64,000 nucleotides of DNA from Pseudomonas helleri (GCF_001043025.1 NZ_JYLD01000016.1:1-64000); one strand, 5' to 3'; shown: positions 35,477-44,283, numbered from the stretch's first letter. Numbers and translations: made by a program. The notes: generated from the sequence alone by a model not told the origin.

Positions 35477-36967
35477 ATGCTGTTCTCCCCCGCACAAAAA
35501 GATGCTTTTACCCTGGCTGCCGTGTGCATTGCAGCCCTGATGTTTGGCCTCGAAATATCCAGCGTACCGGCCATCCTGCCTACCCTTGAGGCAGAGCTGC
35601 AGAGTAATTTCAGCGATTTGCAGTGGATCATGAATGCCTACACCATCGCCTGCACCATGGTGCTGATGGCCATCGGCACACTGGCGGATCGGTATGGGCG
35701 TAAACGCGTGTTTATGATCAGCCTGGTGCTGTTCGGCATCACCTCGTTGAGCTGCGGCCTGGCACCCGACAATGACGTGCTGATTGCCAGCCGTTTTCTG
35801 CAAGGCATGGCGGCAGGGGCGATGTTGATCTGCCAGGTGGCGGTGCTCTCCCACAGATTTCAGTCAGCGGCTGCACGGGGTAAAGCCTTCAGCGCCTGGG
35901 GCATTGTCTTCGGCATTGGCCTGGGCTTTGGTCCGATCATTGGCGCGGGCATTGTCGCCGTGTCGAGTTGGGAATGGGTGTTTCTGGTGCATGCGCCGAT
36001 TGCAGTGCTCGCGCTGCTGCTTGTGATCGCCGGGGTCGACGAGTCCAAAGACCCACAACGTCGGCGTCTGGATGTGCTGGGCATTACGTCGCTGTCATTG
36101 GCGGTGCTGGGGCTTTCGTGGTTTTTGACCCAAGGCGCGGTCACCGGGTTTGGCACCCGCGAGGCCCTTTTCAGCTTGTTCGCGGCGGTGCTGAGTTTTG
36201 CGGTGTTTGTAGGGTCGCAGCGCCGTCGCAGCGATGCGATGTTCGACTTTTCGGTTCTGCGTATTCGGCGTTTCTCGGGCGCGTTGATTGGCGCTGCGGC
36301 GATGAACTTCAGTTTTTGGCCTTTTATGATCTACCTGCCGTTGTACTTTCAAAACAGTCTGGGCTACAGCAGCGTGGGTACCGGCTTGGCCCTGCTGGCG
36401 TATACCTTGCCGACGTTGGTGGTGCCGCCATTTGGCGAACGTCTGGCGCTGCGCTACCGCGCCGAAAGGGTGATCCCCGTGGGTTTGTTCACCATCGGCC
36501 TGGGCTTTTTGTTAATGAAATGGGGCAGCAGCGTCGAGCAGGCCAGTTGGCTGACCATGCTGGCCGGTTGCGTACTGGCCGGGACCGGGCTTGGCCTGAC
36601 CAACACCCCGGTGACCAATACCACTACCGGTTCTGTACCCAGCGAGCGTTCAGGCATGGCCTCGGGCATCGACATCAGCGCGCGCATGATCAGCCTCGCG
36701 GTGAACATCGCGTTGATGGGTTTTATCCTCGTGCAAGGCACGCTGTCTTCGTTGCGTGGCAGCGTGACCGGCCTGGTCGATGAGGAGCAATTGCGCGTGC
36801 TGGCGCAGACCATTTCAGCGGGTAGCGTCAATGGCGCAGGGCAGGGCGCGGCATTGGCCCACGGCTTCGGCTGGGTGATGCTGTATGGCGCGATGGCGGC
36901 ATGGTTGTTGATGGCGGCCAGTTTGTGGGTATTTCGAGACCGTACTGTAGTCGCTGCCCAAGCTTGA
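35477..36967 (+). CDS. MFS drug/solute efflux transporter, DHA2 type (14 TM)
   Basis: The ATG at 35477 follows GGAAG by 7 bases and gives 496 residues. Fourteen hydrophobic segments are expected. Motif A-like LADRYGRKRVF follows the second helix, and IVFGIGLGFGPIIGAGIVAVSSWEWVFLVHAPIAV is the motif C region of drug-proton antiporters. The gene is divergent from a LysR regulator. The last 21 bases overlap the first unit of a palindromic repeat array, so the C-terminal residues derive from repeat DNA. The substrate is unknown. Confidence 0.9.
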   Translation: MLFSPAQKDAFTLAAVCIAALMFGLEISSVPAILPTLEAELQSNFSDLQWIMNAYTIACTMVLMAIGTLADRYGRKRVFMISLVLFGITSLSCGLAPDNDVLIASRFLQGMAAGAMLICQVAVLSHRFQSAAARGKAFSAWGIVFGIGLGFGPIIGAGIVAVSSWEWVFLVHAPIAVLALLLVIAGVDESKDPQRRRLDVLGITSLSLAVLGLSWFLTQGAVTGFGTREALFSLFAAVLSFAVFVGSQRRRSDAMFDFSVLRIRRFSGALIGAAAMNFSFWPFMIYLPLYFQNSLGYSSVGTGLALLAYTLPTLVVPPFGERLALRYRAERVIPVGLFTIGLGFLLMKWGSSVEQASWLTMLAGCVLAGTGLGLTNTPVTNTTTGSVPSERSGMASGIDISARMISLAVNIALMGFILVQGTLSSLRGSVTGLVDEEQLRVLAQTISAGSVNGAGQGAALAHGFGWVMLYGAMAAWLLMAASLWVFRDRTVVAAQA

Positions 36968-37315
36968 GGCTGCGATGGGGAGCGAAGCGCCCCCAAATGG
37001 CGGTCCTGCGGCCCGTATCGCAGCCTTCGTGCCTCGTCAGCGACTACAGGGAATTGCGGCGCGTGGGCATGGCTGTACTTGTAGTCGCTGTCGAAGCATG
37101 AGGCTGCGATGGGGAGCGAAGCGCCCCCAAGCGGCGGTCCTGCGGTCCGCATCGCAGCCTTCGTACCTCGTCAGCGACTACAGAGAATTGCGGCGCGTGG
37201 GCATGGCTGTACTTGTAGTCGCTGCCGAAGTATGAGGCTGCGATGGGGAGCGAAGCGCCCCCAAGCGGCGGTCCTGCGGCCCGCATCGCAGCCTTCGTGC
37301 CTCGTCAGCGACTAC
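36947..37315. repeat. Tandem array of three 101-bp palindromic repeats, period 134 bp
   Basis: Units at 36947-37047, 37081-37181 and 37215-37315 begin GTAGTCGCTG and end CAGCGACTAC. They contain AGGCTGCGAT and its complement ATCGCAGCCT and are nearly identical. Two 33-base spacers (37048-37080 and 37182-37214) are also almost the same, so the period is exactly 134 bases. A fourth unit is at 39048. Short reading frames inside are products of the repeat and not genes. Confidence 0.9.
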
Positions 37316-37334
37316 AGAGAATTGCGGCGCATGG

Positions 37335-37372
37335 GCATGGTTGTTGATGACGGCCAGTTTGTGGGTGTTTCG
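37335..37372. repeat. Duplicated fragment of the MFS gene 3' end
   Basis: These 38 bases match 36899-36936, inside the MFS gene, at 36 positions. The repeat array is therefore bracketed by two copies of the same sequence, which suggests it expanded by duplication that included the end of the gene. Confidence 0.8.
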
Positions 37373-37390
37373 CACCGCCAGTGCCCGGCG

Positions 37391-37852
37391 CTAGAGCAGC
37401 GCTTCTTCAATCACCATCCGGTCCAGGTTTTGGTTGAGGCGACGCAGTAAAGCCAGCAGTGTTGCCGCCTCTGCGTCGCTAAAACCTTCCAGGGCGCGGC
37501 TGCTGTCCGCATCCAGCGCTTCGCGGGCAGCGGGCAGTTTTGCCAGTGCGGCGCCGGTCAATGAAATCAGTTGACTCCTGCGGTCATCCGGGGCCGGGGT
37601 GCGCTGGATCAGGCCTTCACGTTCCATTCTGACCAGGGTTTGCGCCATGGACGGCTGTTCGACCCGGGTCAATTGGGCGAGGCTTTTCTGTGACAGCGCC
37701 TCGCCATTGCGCAGCAGGTAGAGCACCGGGACCTGAGCAACATTGAGCCCCAGGCTTTTGAGGCGCCGCTCGCCCAAACGGGCAAAGCTGCGCGCTGCCA
37801 TGTTGATCAGCGGGGCCGGTTTGGCGAACAAATCCCAATCTAGTGTGTTCAT
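37391..37852 (-). CDS. MarR-family transcriptional regulator
   Basis: This 153-residue winged-helix regulator has VAQVPVLYLLRNGEALSQKSLAQLTRVEQPSMAQTLVRMEREGLI followed by the wing APDDRRSQLISLT. It is divergent from a TetX-like monooxygenase gene, and a perfect palindrome lies between them. It most likely represses that gene and itself until a phenolic or antibiotic-like ligand binds. Confidence 0.92.
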   Translation of the reverse strand: MNTLDWDLFAKPAPLINMAARSFARLGERRLKSLGLNVAQVPVLYLLRNGEALSQKSLAQLTRVEQPSMAQTLVRMEREGLIQRTPAPDDRRSQLISLTGAALAKLPAAREALDADSSRALEGFSDAEAATLLALLRRLNQNLDRMVIEEALL

Positions 37853-37874
37853 GTAAATGGCTACTCGAGCGTGC

Positions 37875-37892
37875 TATATAGGCGCCTATATA
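37875..37892. promoter_or_regulatory. 18-bp perfect palindrome, probable MarR operator
   Basis: TATATAGGCGCCTATATA is fully self-complementary and lies 23 bases before the monooxygenase start and just upstream of the regulator start. TATATA/TATA elements inside it could double as -10 boxes, consistent with repression by occlusion. Confidence 0.75.
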
Positions 37893-37914
37893 AATTGAAT
37901 GAGGCGCCGTGTCC

Positions 37915-39051
37915 ATGACTCAATTACTTCGCATTGCCATTATTGGCGCCGGTCCTGGCGGTTTGACCCTGGCGCGGATCCTCCAGCAGCACGGTGTGCA
38001 GGCGACGGTGTTCGAGCGTGAGGCGCATGCCCATGAGCGACCGCAGGGCGGCACGCTCGACCTGCATGTCGGTTCCGGGCAGCACGCCATCGAGTGCGCG
38101 GGGTTGTCCGAAGCGTTCATGGGCATTGCCCGTTATGAGGACCAGGGCGATCGCCTGTATGACAAGACCGGGCATTTGATTTACGCCACGGATGACACCG
38201 CAGCGCAGGGCGAGCGCCCGGAAGTTGACCGGACGGCGCTGCGCGAGATGCTCCTGCAATCACTGGCTGGGCCCTCCGTTCACTGGGGCAAGACCTTGCA
38301 GCGCGTGCAGCCCCGTGAGGAAGGTACATGGGAGCTGGTGTTCGAGGGCGAAACCGTCGGGCCTTTTGACTTGGTGGTGGGTGCAGATGGCACGTGGTCA
38401 CGGGTGCGGCCGTTGCTGTCGCGTTATCAGCCAGCCTACACGGGGCTGACGCTGGTTGAGTTTGGCATCGATTCGGCTGACAGCCGCTACCCGGCGTTAT
38501 CCGCGCTGGTGGGGCCTGGCAAAATGGATGTGCAAGGCGACGGTCGCGGGTTGATTGTGCAGCGCAATGCCCATGCGCATTTGCGCGGTTATGCGATGTT
38601 TCGGGTGCCGGCAGGCTGGGCCGATGCGACCTTTGCATTCAGCTCACCGGCAACAGCACGCGCCCGGCTTGAGCAGGAGTTCAGCGGGTGGGCGCCGGTG
38701 TTTACTGATTTGATCCGCGCCAGTAACGACCTGCTGGTTGCACGGCCATTGTATGCGCTGCCCGTGGGGCATCACTGGCCCAACCGGAACGGACTCACCC
38801 TGATAGGAGATGCAGCGCACGTGATGTCGCCATTTGGTGGGGAAGGGGTGAATGCGGCGATGCTTGATGCGGCCGAGCTTGCGCGCCATTTGGTAAACAG
38901 TGATGACTGGCGCGAAGCGGTAAGGGCGGCTGAAACCGCAATGTTTGAGCGGGTGATCGAGCCGGCGACCCACGCTGCAGAGGCAGTGGCCACCGCGTTG
39001 TCTCATGTGGGGCTGGAGCTTTCGCTGGAGCACTTTAAACAACGCCTGTAG
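37915..39051 (+). CDS. FAD-dependent monooxygenase, TetX/PHBH-like
   Basis: The protein has 378 residues from the ATG at 37915; a GTG at 37909 adds two. The FAD-binding loop is IAIIGAGPGGLTLARIL, the DG-type motif is VVGADGTWSRVR, and GDAAHVMSPFGGEGVN is the second FAD motif of the group A hydroxylases, in the form seen in TetX. It is controlled by the divergent MarR gene. It could hydroxylate a phenolic or an antibiotic; tetracycline activity cannot be claimed from sequence alone. Its stop codon lies in the fourth palindromic repeat. Confidence 0.88.
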   Translation: MTQLLRIAIIGAGPGGLTLARILQQHGVQATVFEREAHAHERPQGGTLDLHVGSGQHAIECAGLSEAFMGIARYEDQGDRLYDKTGHLIYATDDTAAQGERPEVDRTALREMLLQSLAGPSVHWGKTLQRVQPREEGTWELVFEGETVGPFDLVVGADGTWSRVRPLLSRYQPAYTGLTLVEFGIDSADSRYPALSALVGPGKMDVQGDGRGLIVQRNAHAHLRGYAMFRVPAGWADATFAFSSPATARARLEQEFSGWAPVFTDLIRASNDLLVARPLYALPVGHHWPNRNGLTLIGDAAHVMSPFGGEGVNAAMLDAAELARHLVNSDDWREAVRAAETAMFERVIEPATHAAEAVATALSHVGLELSLEHFKQRL

Positions 39052-39148
39052 TCGCTGTCGAAGCATGAGGCTGCGATGGGGAGCGAAGCGCCCCCATACG
39101 GCGGTCCTGCGGCCCGCATCGCAGCCTTCGTACCTCGTCAGCGACTAC
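39048..39148. repeat. Fourth copy of the 101-bp palindromic repeat
   Basis: It has the same arms as the array at 36.9 kb (GTAGTCGCTG and CAGCGACTAC) and the same internal AGGCTGCGAT/ATCGCAGCCT. It overlaps the stop codon of the monooxygenase gene and lies before the convergent receptor gene, where it may serve as terminator. Confidence 0.9.
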
Positions 39149-39159
39149 AGAGAACTGCG

Positions 39160-41601
39160 TTAGAAATCCCAGCGCGTGGTCACCATGAAGTTGCGCGGTT
39201 CGCCGTACACCGCCGAGTTATAGAAGCCAATGTTGGTGAAGTAGTATTTGTCGAACAGGTTGTTGACGTTCACCGTGGCCGAGAGGTTTTTGCTGATCTG
39301 GTAACGGGTCATCAGGTCAACCACCCAGTAGTCCGGCTGTTCAAACTTCTCGTACTGGCCGTGCGGGGAGTTCCAGATGTTTTGCCACGCGGTGTTCTGC
39401 CAGCGTGCGCCGCCACCCACGGTGAATTTGTCCAGCTGGCCTTGCAGTTTGTAGCTGGTGTACACCTTGAACTGGTCCTGCGGTTCGAAGGTGGAGATTT
39501 TCTCGCCGTTGTCGTCGCGCACGATCTTGTGGGTGTAGCCGCCTTGTACCTGCCAGCCAGGGCTCAGTTCGCCCGACAGTTCAAATTCAAAGCCTTTGGT
39601 CCGGGCTTTTGTACCGACGAACGCATAGTTGGAAGGGGTCGGCTTGAGGTTGTTGTAGGCATCATCGGGTACTGAACGGTTGCTTTCTTTGATCTCGAAG
39701 TAAGCCAGGCTAGCGTTCAGGCGGCCTTCAAGGAATTCGGCCTTAAGCCCCACTTCGTAGTTCTCGCCTTTATCCGGATCAATCAGGCGATCATTGCGGT
39801 CGCGGTTGTAGTTTTCCTGCGGAATGAAAATATCGGTGTAGCTGGCGTACACGGAGTAGGTGTCATTCAGGTCGTAAATGGCCCCGACATAGGGTATGAA
39901 GCGCCCGGATTCACGGTACGACGGCGTGTTGCCAGTCATGTGGTAGTCCACCACGCGGCCACCGACCAGCACTTTCAAGTCATCAGTAACATTGAAGCGG
40001 GTGGTCATGTAGGTGCCGGTCTGGCGAATCACGTCGTCGGTATATTGGCCAACAGGCCCCCAGGCCGGTTTTTCGGCGTGGCCGTCCCAGTTGTTGAAGT
40101 CCACCAGATTGGTGCCCTGGTAGATGGGGTTCCAGTAGCCTTGACCCTTCCAGTGGGCCGAGCTGATCGAGCCGCCAAGGACCATTTCATGTTCGCGACC
40201 AAACAGCTGGAAGGGGCCGCTCACATACAGGTCGGCCGAGTTGCTGCGCGTGTTGCCAACGTAGCGTTGGGCGTTGATCGGGGTGGTGCCGTCTTCATAC
40301 GGGTAGTCACCCTGAATCGAGCCCATTTGCGCATCGTAGCCATTGAGCTTGTGGTCCAGTTGCAGCTTGGTCACCCAGCCTTCGCCCAGGTCATGCTCAA
40401 GCGTGGCGAACACGGTGCGGGTGTATTGCTTCCAGTTGCTCCAGTCGGTGCCGTTGTTGAACGAGCGCTTGACGCTGTTGAGGTCGCCCTTGGAATTGAT
40501 CAGCGGGTAGCTGCCGGACCAGCTCGACCCCATGGGTTTGTTGTCCTGATAGTCGCCGCCCACGGTCAGTAGTGTGTCGGGCGTCAGGTCAAATTCGAGA
40601 ATCCCGTAGAACACCGAGGTTTTGCGCGAGTAGTGGTCCTGGTACGAGTTTTTGTCCTGATAGGCCGCGACTGCGCGGCCACGCACGTTACCGGTTTCGG
40701 TCAGGGGGCCGCTTACGTCTACTTCGCTGCGGTAGTCGTCCCACGAGCCCGCACCGAGCGTGGCATGGCCTTTGAACTCGGAGGTGGGCTTTTTACGCAC
40801 CAGGTTGATCACCGCGCCCAACGAACCAGCCCCGGTGAGCAGGCCGGTGGAACCCTTGATCACTTCAATACGGTCATAAATGGCCGTGTCGCTCAAGGTG
40901 TTGCCCGATGAATAGCCGACGTTGGTGGTGGCCGAAGGGATGCCGTCGTACTGGAAGTTGCTGATCGAGAACCCGCGTGCGTAGTAGTTGCTGCGGTCGC
41001 TGTCATAGGCCGACACGGTGATGCCGGGGGTGTGGCGCATCACGTCGTCGACGTTGTTGAGGCCGAAGTCGTCCATGTGCTGACGGGTGACGACGGTGAC
41101 CGTTTGCGGTGTTTCACGCGGTGTCAGCACCAACCGGGTGGCGGTGGCGATGGTGCCTGGCGTGTAGGACCCCGAGCCTTCGGTCACGGTACCCAACAGG
41201 TTGGTAGTGACCGCTGTCGCGCCCAGCTCCAGTGCCGAACCGGTTTGCGGCACCGGCGCCAGCACCACGGCATTTTCGCCACTCGACTGGGCTTCAAGGC
41301 CGCTGCCGCTCAGCAGTTGAGTCAAGGCCTGGCGGGTGGTCATGGTGCCGTTGACGCCCGGCGAGGTAATGCCTTGGGCCATGTCTGCGGAGTAGGCGAT
41401 TTGCAGCCCGCTCTGGGTGCTCAGCTGGTCCAGCGCGTTGGCCAGCGGCTGGCGCGCAATCGCGAAACTGTGGGTGTCCAGCGCTGTATTGATGACGGAG
41501 GTGGTTGCGGGCTCGACGGCCTGAACGTTGCTGTATGCGAGGAAAACAGCGAGCGCCAATGCGCTGCGTGCATAGGTGGTGTTGAGGGTAGGAAAGTACA
41601 T
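39160..41601 (-). CDS. TonB-dependent siderophore receptor with STN signalling domain
   Basis: The ATG at 41601 (MYFPTLNTTY) is preferred: GGGG lies 6 bases upstream and a signal peptide follows. It gives 813 residues; the frame upstream is not coding-like. An STN domain is visible at about 45-115 (FAIARQPLANALDQLSTQSGLQIAYSAD), then a plug domain (TPQTVTVVTRQHMDDFGLNNVDDVMRHTPGI, IEVIKGSTGLLTGAGSLGAVINLVRKKP) and a barrel ending TTRWDF. The family is FpvA/FoxA-like ferrisiderophore transducers. The STN domain implies signalling to a FecR-type anti-sigma factor; the nearest is at 46.3 kb on the same strand. Confidence 0.93.
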   Translation of the reverse strand: MYFPTLNTTYARSALALAVFLAYSNVQAVEPATTSVINTALDTHSFAIARQPLANALDQLSTQSGLQIAYSADMAQGITSPGVNGTMTTRQALTQLLSGSGLEAQSSGENAVVLAPVPQTGSALELGATAVTTNLLGTVTEGSGSYTPGTIATATRLVLTPRETPQTVTVVTRQHMDDFGLNNVDDVMRHTPGITVSAYDSDRSNYYARGFSISNFQYDGIPSATTNVGYSSGNTLSDTAIYDRIEVIKGSTGLLTGAGSLGAVINLVRKKPTSEFKGHATLGAGSWDDYRSEVDVSGPLTETGNVRGRAVAAYQDKNSYQDHYSRKTSVFYGILEFDLTPDTLLTVGGDYQDNKPMGSSWSGSYPLINSKGDLNSVKRSFNNGTDWSNWKQYTRTVFATLEHDLGEGWVTKLQLDHKLNGYDAQMGSIQGDYPYEDGTTPINAQRYVGNTRSNSADLYVSGPFQLFGREHEMVLGGSISSAHWKGQGYWNPIYQGTNLVDFNNWDGHAEKPAWGPVGQYTDDVIRQTGTYMTTRFNVTDDLKVLVGGRVVDYHMTGNTPSYRESGRFIPYVGAIYDLNDTYSVYASYTDIFIPQENYNRDRNDRLIDPDKGENYEVGLKAEFLEGRLNASLAYFEIKESNRSVPDDAYNNLKPTPSNYAFVGTKARTKGFEFELSGELSPGWQVQGGYTHKIVRDDNGEKISTFEPQDQFKVYTSYKLQGQLDKFTVGGGARWQNTAWQNIWNSPHGQYEKFEQPDYWVVDLMTRYQISKNLSATVNVNNLFDKYYFTNIGFYNSAVYGEPRNFMVTTRWDF

Positions 41602-41892
41602 GCGAGCCCCGAGTGAATAGGAAGTATTTGCAATAACAAACACCTTGACGGGTTGAGTTCGCGAAAGCCGTAAAACTTTTTGAAAATTTTTTTCGCGGGG
41701 CCCGCTTCTGCCTGCAATGAACTGCGTGGAAGCCTGCGATTGTTTAGTCAAAACCGATCCAAGCATCAGGAAAGCAGACTTTTACCCTCAATAGCACCGT
41801 GCCACCTTACGACGTTCATTCAGCCCGCAACAGGAGAGCAAGACCCATTCGAGTGATGTGCAATCACCCTTGAACAGTAGGAGATAACAATA

Positions 41893-42930
41893 ATGATCAA
41901 AGCTCTGAAATTCGCAGTTCTGGCAACGGGGATCGTCACTGCCAGCCACGGCCTCGCGGCCGACCTCACCATCGTTTCGTTTGGCGGCGCCAACAAGGAC
42001 GCCCAGGTAAAAGCCTTCTACAAGCCTTGGCAAAAGGCCGATGGTAGCAAGGTGATTTCCGGTGAATACAACGGGGAAATGGCCAAGGTCAAAGCCATGG
42101 TCGACACCGGCAGTGTGTCCTGGAACACCGTGGAAGTTGAGTCTGCCGAACTGGCCCGCGGCTGCGACGAGGGCATGTTTGAAACCCTCGACCCGGCGCA
42201 AATCGGCCTCGACACCAAAGACTTCGTGCCGGGCGCCATCCAGCCATGTGGCATCGGCTTTCTCGTCTACTCGACGGTACTGGCCTACAACACCAAGAAG
42301 CTGAAAGAGGCGCCTACCGGCTGGCAGGACTTCTGGGATGTCGAGAAATTCCCGGGCAAACGTGGTCTGCGCAAACTGGCCAAGTCGACCCTGGAGTTTG
42401 CCTTGATCGCTGACGGCGTTGCGCCTGCCGACGTCTACACCACCTTGGCGACCAAGGCCGGTCAGGACCGTGCCTTTGCCAAACTGGACCAGATTAAACC
42501 GCACATTCAATGGTGGGAGGCCGGTGCCCAGCCGCCGCAGTTTTTGGCTGCCGGGGACGTGGTGATGAGTTCCGTCTACAACGGACGGCTCTCGGCCGAG
42601 CAAAAGAAAAAGTATGACTTGGACCTGGTCTGGAACGGCGGGCTCTACGAGTTCGATTCCTGGGCCATCCCCAAAGGCGCCAAGCACCAAGACAAGACCC
42701 GCGAGTTCATCGCTTTTACGTTAGAGCCTGAGCAGCAGAAAAACTTCGCCGAAAACATCGACTACGGCGCCGCCAACATGCGCGCCATGGACCTGCTCGA
42801 CAAGGCCCGGATCGCCGAACTGCCCACCGCGCCTGCCAACCTGGCGCAGCAGATTCCGGTAGATGCGCTGTTCTGGGCCGATCACGGCGAACAACTGGAA
42901 CAGCGGTTCAACGCCTGGGCTTCGCGCTGA
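41893..42930 (+). CDS. Periplasmic binding protein, PotD/opine type, orphan
   Basis: This 345-residue protein begins with a signal peptide (MIKALKFAVLATGIVTASHGLA) and continues ADLTIVSFGGANKDAQVKAFYKPWQK, typical of polyamine/opine-class binding proteins. Other features are STVLAYNTKKL, GWQDFWDVEKFPGKRGLRK and YNGRLS. No permease or ATPase gene adjoins; the exporter-like ABC genes downstream are a different class. It lies on the plus strand between the receptor and its probable FecIR regulators. The ligand is probably a small amine or amino-acid derivative. Confidence 0.88.
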   Translation: MIKALKFAVLATGIVTASHGLAADLTIVSFGGANKDAQVKAFYKPWQKADGSKVISGEYNGEMAKVKAMVDTGSVSWNTVEVESAELARGCDEGMFETLDPAQIGLDTKDFVPGAIQPCGIGFLVYSTVLAYNTKKLKEAPTGWQDFWDVEKFPGKRGLRKLAKSTLEFALIADGVAPADVYTTLATKAGQDRAFAKLDQIKPHIQWWEAGAQPPQFLAAGDVVMSSVYNGRLSAEQKKKYDLDLVWNGGLYEFDSWAIPKGAKHQDKTREFIAFTLEPEQQKNFAENIDYGAANMRAMDLLDKARIAELPTAPANLAQQIPVDALFWADHGEQLEQRFNAWASR

Positions 42931-42940
42931 CCTGAATGAC

Positions 42941-42968
42941 ACCGCCATGGTGGGTGCGCCATGGCGGT
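42941..42968 (+). terminator. Hairpin after binding-protein gene
   Basis: ACCGCCATGG (42941-42950) pairs with CCATGGCGGT (42959-42968) over an 8-base loop, 11 bases after the stop codon. There is only a weak T tract downstream. Confidence 0.6.
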
Positions 42969-43198
42969 TGTCCTAATCGTATGCGGCTTTGTTTTTCAGG
43001 ATTCGTCAACTCGGCAATCACGACCACTCAATACGAAGTCCGCACAGTCCCCAGTAAAGTCAGGCCGCGACAGTTTTTAATTTTCAAGCGGGGGATGTGT
43101 TTTTGCCTCGCAAAATTAATTTTCGCCCTCTTGTAGGACGCTTCCCAAAGTTACTCCTTGCGCCTTTTTAGCGTTGCGGGTGCCTTTTCGGTTATCTA

Positions 43199-43465
43199 GT
43201 GTTGGTATGTCGCTGCCGTGTCCCCTCGTTCGACCTGGAGACTCATTCCCTGCATCGCAGCGTGTGGTTCGACATCGTGTCCTTGAGCCGCTTCCTGGGA
43301 GCGGACCCGGAGTTCTCGTGGGATCTGGAGGAGTGGGTGGCCCATTACTGTGCATGCCGTGAGATTCCCGCCCACTATTACGATCTGCAGAAAATCCGCG
43401 ACTGCCTGCAACGTGTACAGGCCTTGGGGCCTGGTCGGATGTATTACGAGCAGGCGCTGCCATGA
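43199..43465 (+). CDS. 88-residue protein of unknown function, coupled to ABC gene
   Basis: The frame begins at a GTG at 43199 without an obvious ribosome site; an internal GTG at 43262 is an alternative. It ends with a 4-base overlap into the ABC-type gene, which argues for co-translation. The sequence has an acidic aromatic centre (SWDLEEWVAHYCACREIPAHYYDLQKIRDCL) with three Cys and ends GPGRMYYEQALP. I do not recognise it. It could be a small partner or substrate peptide precursor of the exporter-like protein; there is no leader motif I can name. Confidence 0.5.
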   Translation: MLVCRCRVPSFDLETHSLHRSVWFDIVSLSRFLGADPEFSWDLEEWVAHYCACREIPAHYYDLQKIRDCLQRVQALGPGRMYYEQALP

Positions 43466-44283
43466 GGTGGATGTACTGCTTTACACCGGCATTGTGCTAT
43501 CGGATGGCCGCTCCCTCTGAAGGACGATCCTTTGCCGATGGTATTTTCGGCTTGGTCTTTAGCGTTGCGCCCTGGGCGGTCGGCGCTTATGTGCTGGTGT
43601 CGTTATTGCAATACAGCGTGCCGTTGTTGTTCATCTATAGGCTGAGCACTCTGGTGACGGCCCAGGGAAGTGCCGATGTCACGCTCCTGCTGTTCTTGGC
43701 CATCAGCGGTTTTTTGCTGGTGGTGAGCGAGCTCAATCTGGAACGCTACATCTCCTTGAGGTTATGCCGCGAGTTCGAGCGCCTTTTGGCGCGTAAAATG
43801 CACCTCCGGGTAGAGGTCTCGGTGCTGGAACGGGTAGTTTCGCGGGATTTCAGCATCATTCTCGACGGAATCGGTGCCTGCGTTAACCTGTTGGCGATTC
43901 CGGTTTTCCTGCTGCTTTCAATCCTGCTGGCGTTGTTGGTCTTTGGCCCCGCAGGGTTCTGGGCGGTTGCGGTGATCGGTGCATTCCTGCCGCTTTCCTA
44001 TCTGTTGGCCAGGCTCTCGGACCATAATTACAAGCGGATCATGGACAGGGTGGCACAGCGTATCGAACAGTGTTCGGTATGGTTACGCGAAGGACCGTGG
44101 CTCAAGCAGTTCGCTGACCGCACAGCCTTGCAGAGTATTGAGCGGACGCTGGCGGGCGAACGCTTCCTGCGAAACGTGGATACGCTCCTGCGCGGTGCCG
44201 ACAGCTATATCATCGGTTTCGGCCGCCTGATTCCTTTTGTCTTGCTGGGGCTGCTGGGCACCTCTGAATCGGCTATGGTCTGA
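43462..44283 (+). CDS. ABC exporter-like protein, N-terminal membrane domain (interrupted gene)
   Basis: This 273-residue stretch has several hydrophobic segments (about residues 30-60, 70-92, 135-180) and cytoplasmic loops of the type found in ABC exporter membrane domains. It ends at TGA in the middle of what would be the last helix (LIPFVLLGLLGTSESAMV, stop, then DGAIFWLSIPLLAAVLALP). The next reading frame continues in the same phase, so this is the first part of a roughly 941-codon gene broken by a nonsense codon. It overlaps the 88-residue gene by 4 bases. Confidence 0.7.
   Translation: MRWMYCFTPALCYRMAAPSEGRSFADGIFGLVFSVAPWAVGAYVLVSLLQYSVPLLFIYRLSTLVTAQGSADVTLLLFLAISGFLLVVSELNLERYISLRLCREFERLLARKMHLRVEVSVLERVVSRDFSIILDGIGACVNLLAIPVFLLLSILLALLVFGPAGFWAVAVIGAFLPLSYLLARLSDHNYKRIMDRVAQRIEQCSVWLREGPWLKQFADRTALQSIERTLAGERFLRNVDTLLRGADSYIIGFGRLIPFVLLGLLGTSESAMV
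44281..44283 (+). other. In-frame TGA splitting the ABC exporter-like gene
   Basis: The reading frame before and after this codon is the same and remains open from 43462 to 46287 except here. Context suggests a TGG (Trp) to TGA change. It could be a true nonsense mutation or a sequencing error. Nothing nearby suggests programmed read-through. Confidence 0.8.

Noticed and set aside
36947..37315. Possible CRISPR array
   Set aside because: Units are 101-bp palindromes with near-identical 33-bp spacers; CRISPR needs short repeats and unique spacers, and no cas genes are present.
36901..37450. Several short frames in both directions in the repeat array
   Set aside because: They repeat the same MGSEAPP- and RLRCGPQD-type peptides and derive from the 101-bp palindromes, not from genes.
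44281..44283. TGA as selenocysteine codon
   Set aside because: No selenoprotein family match and no SECIS-like hairpin evident just after the codon; a Trp to stop change is simpler.
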